NCBI GenBank assembly: GCA_050247075.1
Contig: JBFWUW010000005.1
Location: forward strand, 75,115-139,114
Reading direction: 5' to 3'
Length of the DNA: 64,000 nt
Origin: JBFWUW01 sp050247075
Lineage (GTDB): Bacteria > Planctomycetota > Planctomycetia > Pirellulales > JBFWUW01
Part shown: positions 34,363 through 41,669 of the stretch, one piece after another
How positions within the stretch are numbered: the first letter of the stretch is position 1
Layout: every line of letters begins with the position of its first letter
Translations under genes and position numbers: made by a program
Notes under the pieces: generated by a model
The model's input: the letters and a program-made list of their open reading frames with translations, nothing else
Database searches by the model: none
Told to the model about the DNA's origin: nothing

Positions 34363-36624
34363 ATGTTTTTCCTCGCACCCGCCGCTCTCTTCGGCCTGGC
34401 TTTGCTGGCGATACCGATCGCCGTGCATTTGTTCAAGCCGCGGCATGTGCGGCAGACGCCGTTTAGCAGTTTGCGCTGGCTGCATCTGACGCAGCAGCGC
34501 ATGGCCCGGCGGATTCAATGGCATCAGGTGCTGCTGTTTGCTTTGCGGGCGGCGTTCTTGATCTTGGTTGTGTTCGCGCTGGCCCGCCCGCTCTGGTCGC
34601 CGCGAGGGGGTGCGGGGAGTGTCGATCGAATCATCGTCCTCGACAATAGCGCCAGCATGGGCCGCCAGCTTGCCGGGCGATCCACCCCTTGGCAAACCGC
34701 CGCCGGGCTCGCCAGACAATTCGTGGCGGGCATGTTGCCGGGCGACCGTACCGCCGTCTTGCTGACAGGCCATCAAACCACGGTGCTGGCCCCTTGGACG
34801 GCCGACGCCGCTATTTACCTACCTGCTATTGAAGCGGCCCAGCCGACCGCCACCGATACCAATCTCGATTCATCACTTGACCTGCTGCAAACCTTGCTCG
34901 ACCTGCGCCGGCCGAAGGCCCGCGTGGAGATCTGCTTTCTTACCGACAACATGTCGGGCGCGTGGACGCCCGGTGCTGTCGGCGGGTTTGTCCGCGGCCT
35001 GCCGGCCGAAGGCGCGCCGCAACTGCGGCTGTTCGATGTCGGCCTGCCCGCCCCGCGCAATGGCTGGCTGACCGCAGCGCGGCTCCGTCAGTCCGACCGC
35101 GGCCCCACGCTGCGGGTAGAAGCCTCTTGCGTGGGGGACGTGGCCCAACCGCGCACGTTGCGTATCGCCGGCCTGGTGGGCGTGAAAGACCAAGAGCTAT
35201 CGATTACCCTGCAGCCCGGCCAGCCGACCCGGCTTGAACTGCCCCTGCCCGCCACGTTTGAAGCAGCCGGCAGCCTTGCCACGTTCACGCTAGAACCCGC
35301 GGACGAACTGCCGGAAGACGACGTTCTGTATGCAGATCTGGCTTCGTCCGGTGCGCTTCATTTGCTGTTGATCGAGCCGGTCACAGCCAGCCGGGAAGTC
35401 TCCGCCGCCAGTCTGCCGCTGCGCACGGCCATCGTCGCCCTGGCGGACTCGGGCGCGTCCGCCGCCGATGGCCAGCTTGTTGTTCGCTCGCCCGATTCAT
35501 TGCAAGATGCCGACATAGCCGCGGCCGACGTGGTGTTGTTGGCCGACGCGCCCGGCTTGAACGAATCGCAGGCGGCCGCGCTCGCGGCCCGCGTGCGGGC
35601 CGGCGCGGGGGCATTGTTCTTTCTGGGACCAAGCGTGCAACCGCAAGTTTACAACCAGCGGTTTACCGATCCTCTGCATCCCGTCGACGGATTGCTGCCG
35701 GCGGCGCTGGGTGGCGCGGTTCATGCTGCACAAAACCAACGGTTCGCCTGGGCGGGTTGGCAAGAACGGCACCCGCTGCTGGCCGGTCTGGTCGATCCCT
35801 TGATCGGCGACTTGCCGTTAGTCACATCGTCGGCCTATTACCGTTTTGCCGGGCCAATCGACCCGGCCGATGAAAAACTGGCCGTCTGTGGCGATGGAAC
35901 TCCCGCTTTGATTGCTCGGCATGTCGGGGCAGGCCGCGTGGTGTGGGTGAATGCCTCGGCCGATGACCGCTGGTGCGATCTGCCTCGTCGCAACAGCTTC
36001 GTCCCGCTGGTCGATCGCCTGCTTGCGCATCTGGCAGCCGGCGGAGAACGGCGTTCGTTCGATGCGGGTGAAGCGATCAACATCGCCCTGCCAGGCCAGA
36101 TTCAGCCGAACCAGGTGGCGGTTCGCACGCCATCGGGCCAGATGCTACAGCCGCGGGTGGAAGCCGCCGCCGGCCGCACGCTGTTGCGGCTGGACGAACC
36201 CCCCGAGACTGGCTTTTTTACCATCGAACCCACGGGCACCATGAGTTCTCCGTCCACCGAACCAGCCGGTACCGCCGACGATTTGGCGGAGAATGCTCCC
36301 ACGGCCCCCATCACCTTTGTGGTGAATGCTGGAAGGGGCGATAGCCGGTTGCAGCCGCTTGTGGCCGAATCGCTGCGTCAGTGGTGGCAACCCGCCGACT
36401 TGCAAGTTGAACAACCATCCGCCGTGGCGGCTGTTGCGACCGGCCACGACGGCCGCCTGGCGCTGGAGCCGTGGTTGATTGCCTTGGCCAGTCTGGTCTT
36501 GTTGGCGGAAATGTTCCTGGTCCATTGGCTTTGCCCGCGGATCAATCCTGCGTTGAGTTCGTCGCATAAACGGCGGCGTGGTTTTGTGCCGCCGCTGCGC
36601 GAGCGCCAGGAGACCCTGCCATGA
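34363..36624 (+). CDS. BatA-domain membrane protein with VWA domain
   Basis: The product is 753 residues. The BatA N-terminal domain starts MFFLAPAALFGLALLAIPIAVHLF and has a second membrane segment at about 57-75. A von Willebrand factor A domain with metal-site DNSAS (94-98) follows. The rest (200-690) is predicted periplasmic with a glutamine-amidotransferase-like region. A final membrane segment is at about 705-728 (LIALASLVLLAEMFLVHWL). There is no good Shine-Dalgarno; a pyrimidine repeat lies there instead. Its last bases overlap the next gene. Confidence 0.88.
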   Translation: MFFLAPAALFGLALLAIPIAVHLFKPRHVRQTPFSSLRWLHLTQQRMARRIQWHQVLLFALRAAFLILVVFALARPLWSPRGGAGSVDRIIVLDNSASMGRQLAGRSTPWQTAAGLARQFVAGMLPGDRTAVLLTGHQTTVLAPWTADAAIYLPAIEAAQPTATDTNLDSSLDLLQTLLDLRRPKARVEICFLTDNMSGAWTPGAVGGFVRGLPAEGAPQLRLFDVGLPAPRNGWLTAARLRQSDRGPTLRVEASCVGDVAQPRTLRIAGLVGVKDQELSITLQPGQPTRLELPLPATFEAAGSLATFTLEPADELPEDDVLYADLASSGALHLLLIEPVTASREVSAASLPLRTAIVALADSGASAADGQLVVRSPDSLQDADIAAADVVLLADAPGLNESQAAALAARVRAGAGALFFLGPSVQPQVYNQRFTDPLHPVDGLLPAALGGAVHAAQNQRFAWAGWQERHPLLAGLVDPLIGDLPLVTSSAYYRFAGPIDPADEKLAVCGDGTPALIARHVGAGRVVWVNASADDRWCDLPRRNSFVPLVDRLLAHLAAGGERRSFDAGEAINIALPGQIQPNQVAVRTPSGQMLQPRVEAAAGRTLLRLDEPPETGFFTIEPTGTMSSPSTEPAGTADDLAENAPTAPITFVVNAGRGDSRLQPLVAESLRQWWQPADLQVEQPSAVAAVATGHDGRLALEPWLIALASLVLLAEMFLVHWLCPRINPALSSSHKRRRGFVPPLRERQETLP

Positions 36625-38897
36625 CCTGCGCCTTGCTCGGCTATTCGTTGCGGTTCTTTCCGGTCTTTTCGCCGGGCCTGGTGCTGGCCATTGGCTGCCT
36701 GTTATTGGCCTTGCTGGCCTACGGCAGCCGCTTGTTGCGCCGCAAGCATGTGCCGCCGCGGTCGGTGGCCGCCTTGGCAATACTGCGCGCGGCAATGGTC
36801 GTACTGTTCTGCCTGGGGCTGTTGCACCCCGTGCTGTCGTACACAAGGTCGGTGGCACAAGCCCCCGACGTGCTGGTGATGGTCGATGCTTCCCAAAGCA
36901 TGAACGCCGCCAGCGCTGCCGGAGATGGCTCGCGATGGTATGAAGCCTTGCGGACTTTGCAAACCAGCCCCGCCTTGCAATCGGCGGCTCAGCAAAGAAA
37001 TCTGCATTGGTTCACGTTTGACCGCCGCGCCACGCCCACCACACCGCAAGATTTGGCCCAGCTTTCCGCCCAGGGGACCGGCACCGATTTCGCCGCCAGT
37101 TTGGCCGCCGCGGCCAACCACGTCCGCTTGCTCAACGCGGAATCGGGCGAAGGGAGCGCTCCGGCCCGACTGTTGCTGGTGAGTGATGGCCAAGATCAAG
37201 GGACCTCCAGCGCCGTTGACCAGGCGCGCCTACTGGGCCTGGCGGTCGATGTGCTAATTCCCACCGGCCAAGGCCCGGCGGCCGGTTCCAGCGCCGTGAC
37301 CATCGAAGACGTACAAGCGCCGACGCGGGTGTTGTTGGGATCGGAGTGCGCTTTTCAGGTGACGTTGGATCCTCTCGCCGCGGACGAAGGGCTGTCGCTG
37401 GTGCTAGACGAAAACGGCCGCGAGGTCCATCGTCAGGCGGTGGGCAAACTCCCCCCCGGCCAGCCCAGCCGCCTCATGGTGGCCCATCGCCCGACCGAAC
37501 CCGGCCTGAAACGCTACACGTTCCGCCTGATGCATGACGACGCCGCCATCGGCGCGGGCTTTGCCGTCAATGTCCAAGTCACCGACGGCCGGCACGACGT
37601 GCTGGTGCTGGAGGATACCTGGCGGTGGGAGTTCAAATACCTGCGGCGGGTGCTGGAGGACGACCCCAGTTTCAGCCTCACGGCGTTCTTGTCGCGCGGC
37701 GAACGGGCCTTTGTGCAATTTGGCGAGCCAGAACGCCGCGTCCATCTGGGCGGCTTTCCCCATAGCCGCAACGAGCTAGAGGGTTTTGACACGTTGATCT
37801 TGGGCGACGTAAACCCCGCCACATGGCCCAAGGGGCTGGCCCGCAACATCCACCTGGCCGTCAGCGACGGCGGCAAGTCGCTGGTCATCGTGGCCGGTCC
37901 GCGATTGGGCGATTGGGTCGATGTGCCCGAGCTTTCTCGGCTGCTTCCCGTGGAGCTTTCGCGCCAGTCGGGCGAGCCCGTCAGCGGGCAAATCGCCGTC
38001 CAGGCCACGGCGGAAGGAAGCAGCCAAGGCTGGTTTTCGCTCACGCCCCCCGGCCAATCGGGCGAGGCAACCTCCGCGTCGCCGGTTTTGCCAGCCCTGC
38101 CAGGCATCTATCCGGCGCTGCGCAAGCGGCCAGCTGCCACCGTCTTGCTGGAAGCCAGCGAACAGGCCAATGCCCACGGGCCGCTGGTGGTCGTGGCCGA
38201 ACAACCGGTCGGCCGCGGCCGGGTATTATACATCGGCACCGATGCGTTGTGGCGCTGGCACACGTTGGGTCCACGCAATGAGGCCGGCGCAACCTTGCAT
38301 TCGGCCTTTTGGCAACATGCCTTGCGGGCCTTGGCACCGCCGATTCCGGCTTCGTCGCAAGCCCAGTTGTGGCTGCGGCCCGAGCAGACCCGCTACCGGG
38401 CCGGCGACCGTGTGCGGCTTTCGGCCGAGTGGGCGGCACCAGGTCAAAAGTCTGCCCCGACATTGGAGGCCGCGGTGGTCTTGCCCGACGGACGCCGGCT
38501 GCCGCTCGACATGTCGCGCGACGAACGCGACCCACGGCGGTTTGCCGCCTGGTTCGACGTGGCCGAGGCGGGCCGCTACCGCATTGAAGCCACCGCCCGT
38601 GGCGATGCCGAAGACGCCGTCGAATCGTCCACGCTGTTGGAAGTCTCGGCCGGCCTGCAAGAAAGCACATCTTCCCCCGTCGATACGGCGGCCCTTGTCC
38701 GCCTGGCCGAAGCGACGGGCGGCCGCGTCATCGACCCCGCCTCGCCCACCGGCTGGCTGGCCGCAGGGGCCCCCCCTGCCGCCACGGTTGTGCGTCAACA
38801 GTCGTTCGATCTGTGGCACAACTACAGCATTGTGCTGCTGCTGTGCGGCGTGCTAGCCGCCGACTGGCTGCTGCGGCTGTTTCGCGGGTATGTGTAA
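36621..38897 (+). CDS. Large VWA-domain membrane protein
   Basis: The product is 758 residues, overlapping the BatA gene by 4 bases (ATGA). Two N-terminal membrane segments (about 17-37 and 52-70) precede a VWA domain with VLVMVDASQSM (DxSxS at about 89-93). Ig-like and GATase-like regions follow (HDVLVLEDTWRWEFKYLRRVL, FDTLILGDVNPATW, RGRVLYIGTDALWRW). A C-terminal membrane helix (YSIVLLLCGVLAADWLLRLF) ends the protein. Its pairing with the previous gene is typical of planctomycete Bat-like loci. Confidence 0.85.
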   Translation: MTCALLGYSLRFFPVFSPGLVLAIGCLLLALLAYGSRLLRRKHVPPRSVAALAILRAAMVVLFCLGLLHPVLSYTRSVAQAPDVLVMVDASQSMNAASAAGDGSRWYEALRTLQTSPALQSAAQQRNLHWFTFDRRATPTTPQDLAQLSAQGTGTDFAASLAAAANHVRLLNAESGEGSAPARLLLVSDGQDQGTSSAVDQARLLGLAVDVLIPTGQGPAAGSSAVTIEDVQAPTRVLLGSECAFQVTLDPLAADEGLSLVLDENGREVHRQAVGKLPPGQPSRLMVAHRPTEPGLKRYTFRLMHDDAAIGAGFAVNVQVTDGRHDVLVLEDTWRWEFKYLRRVLEDDPSFSLTAFLSRGERAFVQFGEPERRVHLGGFPHSRNELEGFDTLILGDVNPATWPKGLARNIHLAVSDGGKSLVIVAGPRLGDWVDVPELSRLLPVELSRQSGEPVSGQIAVQATAEGSSQGWFSLTPPGQSGEATSASPVLPALPGIYPALRKRPAATVLLEASEQANAHGPLVVVAEQPVGRGRVLYIGTDALWRWHTLGPRNEAGATLHSAFWQHALRALAPPIPASSQAQLWLRPEQTRYRAGDRVRLSAEWAAPGQKSAPTLEAAVVLPDGRRLPLDMSRDERDPRRFAAWFDVAEAGRYRIEATARGDAEDAVESSTLLEVSAGLQESTSSPVDTAALVRLAEATGGRVIDPASPTGWLAAGAPPAATVVRQQSFDLWHNYSIVLLLCGVLAADWLLRLFRGYV

Positions 38898-38992
38898 CGC
38901 CGGCCCCACTCGCCAATTGGCGTGACATTTCCTAACATAGGGCATCGTCGTTATTCGACTATTCTTTCCCCCGGAAAGCCAGGAGCCACGTC

Positions 38993-39601
38993 TTGGAACA
39001 AGCAGTAGACCCCCGCGAACAAAAACAAGCCATTCGCGAACAGGCGCATACCAACCGCAAGGCCCAAGAGGACAAGGACGAACTCAGCCAGGCAATCTGC
39101 CGAACCTTCGCCGAACTGCCAGAGTACGCCGCGGCCAAGACGGTCTTATACTACCTGGATGTCCGCACCGAGGTCCGCACCCGGCATAGCCTGTCCGATG
39201 CGCTGGCCAGCGGCAAGAAGATTGTCGTACCGTACTGCGTGGATGGCGAGCTGGAACTGTTCCATCTCACCAGCATGGAAGAGTTGTCGGTCGGCATGTA
39301 CAAAATTCTGGAGCCCAAGGTCGAACTGCGGGCGCTTCCGGAAAAGCGCGTTGATGTGGCCGAACTGGACCTGATCATGGTTCCCGGCGTGGCCTTCGAC
39401 CGCACCGGCGGCCGCATGGGGCACGGCTTTGGCTACTACGATAAGCTGCTGGAAAAAGCCCGCCCGCAAACGCCGCTGGTGGCGCTGGCCTTTGAGTGCC
39501 AGTTGTTTCCAGAAATCCCCACGCAGGCGCACGATATCTACATGGACAAGATCATCAGCGAAAGCCAAACCTATCTCTGCAAAGGACGCGGCGGAGCGTG
39601 A
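38993..39601 (+). CDS. 5-formyltetrahydrofolate cyclo-ligase
   Basis: The product is 202 residues with a TTG start; AGGAG at 38981-38985 is spaced 7 bases from it. The family core PGVAFDRTGGRMGHGFGYYD (131-150) binds phosphate and folate, followed by PLVALAFECQ. It converts 5-formyl-THF to 5,10-methenyl-THF with ATP, salvaging a folate storage form. The stop overlaps the GTG start of the downstream ftr by 4 bases, tying it to the H4MPT branch. Confidence 0.9.
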   Translation: MEQAVDPREQKQAIREQAHTNRKAQEDKDELSQAICRTFAELPEYAAAKTVLYYLDVRTEVRTRHSLSDALASGKKIVVPYCVDGELELFHLTSMEELSVGMYKILEPKVELRALPEKRVDVAELDLIMVPGVAFDRTGGRMGHGFGYYDKLLEKARPQTPLVALAFECQLFPEIPTQAHDIYMDKIISESQTYLCKGRGGA

Positions 39602-40536
39602 GCAGCCAGCAGGCGGAAATCGAAGATACCTACGCCGAGGCGTTTCGTAGCATTTATGCCGAGGTGCTGATTACCGCCCGCGACCGTAATTGGGTCGATC
39701 ACGCGGTGGCGGCAGCCACCGGCAATGCCTCCAGCACGATCATGTGCGATTGCGAGGCCGGACTGGACCGCTACGTCGGTCCCGGCAGCCCCAGCCAAGA
39801 GGCCACGCCCGACGGCCGGCCCGGTGCCATTGTGCAGTTTCATGTCCCCCGGTTCCGCAAAGACCGGGTCGAGGCGTTGGAACGTTCGCTGCTGGTCCGC
39901 CTCAGCCAGAACGTGCTGACGTGCCCCACGGCGGCCTGCTTCAATACGATCGACTCCGATCCTTTCTTCAAGCTGGGCCGCAAGCTTGCCTTCTTTGGCG
40001 ACGGGCATCAGTTTCGCGACCAGCGGCATGGCCGCCCGGTGTGGGTCATTCCCATCTTGGGAGGAGAGTTTGTCATCGACAGGCGGTTTGGCTTTCGCGA
40101 TGGACTGATGGGGGGCAACCTGTGGTATCTGGGGAGCACCGTCGATGCGGCCCTCGACGCCACCGTGCAAGGCTTGGCCGCCGCCATGCAAGTCCCCGGA
40201 GTGATCGCTCCGTTTCCGGGGGGCATCGCGGGTAGCGGCTCCAAAGCTGGCAGCCGCTACAAATTCAGCGTGGCCAGCACCTATGAAAAGTTCTGCCCCA
40301 CCCTGCGGGCCAAGCTGGGCGATGCCTCGGCCGTGCCGCCGGGCGTCCATTCCATCATGGAAATCATTCTCAACGGCCGCGATCTCGAAGCCTTGAACCA
40401 AGCCACGCAGGCCGCCATTGCTGCCTCGGTCAACTCCCCCGGCCTGGTCAAAATCTCCGCCGGCAACTATGGCGGCCGCCTCGGTAAAAGCTTCATCTAC
40501 CTCCGCCCCCAGGGCGACGGCAAGCCAGGCGGATAA
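39598..40536 (+). CDS. ftr: Formylmethanofuran--tetrahydromethanopterin N-formyltransferase
   Basis: The product is 312 residues, from a GTG at 39598 that overlaps the preceding stop (GTGA). Family sequence runs through the length: IEDTYAEAFRSIYAEVLITA, LERSLLVRLSQNVLTCPTAACF, VWVIPILGGEFVIDRRFG, AAMQVPGVIAPFPGGIAGSGSK, VASTYEKFCPTLRAKLG and PPGVHSIMEIILNGRD. Ftr moves a formyl group between formylmethanofuran and tetrahydromethanopterin. In Planctomycetes and methylotrophs it serves formaldehyde oxidation. The other H4MPT genes (fae, mch, mtd, fhc) are not in the window. Confidence 0.95.
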   Translation: MSSQQAEIEDTYAEAFRSIYAEVLITARDRNWVDHAVAAATGNASSTIMCDCEAGLDRYVGPGSPSQEATPDGRPGAIVQFHVPRFRKDRVEALERSLLVRLSQNVLTCPTAACFNTIDSDPFFKLGRKLAFFGDGHQFRDQRHGRPVWVIPILGGEFVIDRRFGFRDGLMGGNLWYLGSTVDAALDATVQGLAAAMQVPGVIAPFPGGIAGSGSKAGSRYKFSVASTYEKFCPTLRAKLGDASAVPPGVHSIMEIILNGRDLEALNQATQAAIAASVNSPGLVKISAGNYGGRLGKSFIYLRPQGDGKPGG

Positions 40537-40587
40537 TCGCCGTCAGAGGCGGCTCCTTCAGCCTACTCGGCGATGAAATCGCCTGCT
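40536..40587. repeat. TAGGAG-type repeat after ftr, reversed
   Basis: In reverse orientation, GAAGGAGCCGCCTCTGACGG matches the 12234 element closely. It is followed on the plus strand by GGCGATGAAATCGCCTGC, an inverted repeat (GGCGAT…ATCGCC). It starts at the ftr stop codon. Confidence 0.55.
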
Positions 40588-40594
40588 TTTTCAG

Positions 40595-40612
40595 CCTTCA
40601 TCCTTTCGCCTT
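40595..40612. repeat. Pyrimidine repeat CCTTCATCCTTTCGCCTT, copy 2
   Basis: Identical to 21189-21206 over 18 bases. It is followed by further TTTCGCC units, i.e. a short CCTTTCG tandem. Confidence 0.65.
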
Positions 40613-40666
40613 TCGCCTTTCGCCCTATGGACAGGCAGGGGTGGATGTAAGATATTGTGTGCTGCG

Positions 40667-40780
40667 CGCGGGCGTCAGGCGGCAACCGCTTAAAGCCAAA
40701 CAGCTTGGGGCAAAGCCCGCCACCGCAAGCCCCCCGGCCCAGGGACTTGTTAGCTTCCCGCCCGCGGCCAGCCGAACATT
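40667..40780 (+). ncRNA. Candidate structured leader or small RNA upstream of the ABC operon
   Basis: An 8-base outer stem CGCGGGCG (40667-40674) / CGCCCGCG (40759-40766) encloses about 85 bases. Inside are GCGG-CAA-CCGC (40679-40689) and GGGC-AAA-GCCC (40708-40718). An alternative pairing is GGGGC (40707-40711) with GCCCC downstream, enclosing CGCAA. The shape recalls the GEMM c-di-GMP riboswitch core loosely, but the usual tetraloop hairpin is missing. The distance to the ATG is about 75 bases. I cannot name a class. Confidence 0.35.
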
Positions 40781-40855
40781 GTCAGCCGGGGCTACGTAAT
40801 CGAATCAGATTTTGTTTTGTCAGCCGTCCAGTAATTCTTCGGGAGCCGAGTACCC

Positions 40856-41593
40856 ATGAGCGAAACCCGTGGCCCGGCCATGATCGAGGCCCAAGGCCTG
40901 TCCAAGTTTTACGGTGAGTTCGCCGCCACGAAGGATGTCTCCTTCAGCATCAGCCAGGGCGAAGTCGTGGCCTTTTTGGGGCCTAACGGTGCCGGCAAGA
41001 GCACCACCATGAAACTGCTGACCGGCTACCTGGCCCCTTCGGCCGGCGTGGCACGCATCGCCGGGCACGACATGTCCGACGACCGCCTGGCCGGCAGCGA
41101 GAAGTTGGGATACTTGCCAGAAAACGGCCCGCTCTATCCCGATATGACCCCTCGCGGCCTGTTGCAGTTTTTTGCCGCCGCCCGGGGCCTTTCGGCCTCG
41201 CGGACGCGCGAACGGATCGCCGCCGTGATCGACCTGTGCGACCTGGGGGCGGTGGTCGGCAAGGCCATCGGCAAACTGTCCAAGGGTTATCGCCAGCGCG
41301 TGGGGATGGCCCAGGTGTTGTTGCATGAGCCCGACGTTTTGATTCTGGACGAACCGACAGCCGGCTTGGACCCCAATCAAATCCGCGAGGTCCGCGAAAC
41401 AATCCGCCGGCTGGGGCAAAACAAGACCATCCTGCTCTCCACCCACATTCTGCAAGAGGTTGAAGCTATGTGCAGCCGCGTGCTGTTCATCTCCGAGGGC
41501 CGCTTGAAGTACGACGGCACGGTGCAAGATCTGGTCAAGGATGGCAAACCGCTGGACGAGCATTTCCATAAATTGACCCGCGGCGCAGCTTAA
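40856..41593 (+). CDS. ABC transporter ATP-binding protein, GldA-like
   Basis: The product is 245 residues. Walker A is GPNGAGKST, the signature LSKGYRQRVGMAQVLLHEP and Walker B VLILDEPTAGLDPNQI; the H-loop is LSTHILQEVEAM. Its tail is short, as in GldA-like ABC-2 ATPases. It precedes a permease-GldG fusion and a DUF4340 protein in the same direction. These together form a Gld-type export system, known in Bacteroidetes for gliding and here of unknown cargo. The GGGAG at 40841 fits the ATG at 40856. Confidence 0.93.
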   Translation: MSETRGPAMIEAQGLSKFYGEFAATKDVSFSISQGEVVAFLGPNGAGKSTTMKLLTGYLAPSAGVARIAGHDMSDDRLAGSEKLGYLPENGPLYPDMTPRGLLQFFAAARGLSASRTRERIAAVIDLCDLGAVVGKAIGKLSKGYRQRVGMAQVLLHEPDVLILDEPTAGLDPNQIREVRETIRRLGQNKTILLSTHILQEVEAMCSRVLFISEGRLKYDGTVQDLVKDGKPLDEHFHKLTRGAA

Positions 41594-41669
41594 GCTGGGC
41601 CGGTTCAACTTTTCTTGCCGCGGTTGTTTCCGGACTTATGTAGTTTTATTTCTTGAAGAAAAAGACGCC

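Larger units (their letters stand above)
40537..40855. other. Intergenic region between ftr and the Gld-type ABC operon
   Basis: This 319-base stretch contains the TAGGAG repeat, the pyrimidine 18-mer and a candidate structured RNA (40667-40780). No protein-coding gene is supported. The last part includes TTTTG tracts before the GGGAG Shine-Dalgarno at 40841-40845. Confidence 0.5.

Noticed and set aside
40667..40780. Firm call of a c-di-GMP (GEMM) or cobalamin riboswitch
   Set aside because: Only fragments of the GEMM core are visible, the tetraloop hairpin is missing, and the cobalamin box is absent. It is reported only as an unclassified structured leader.
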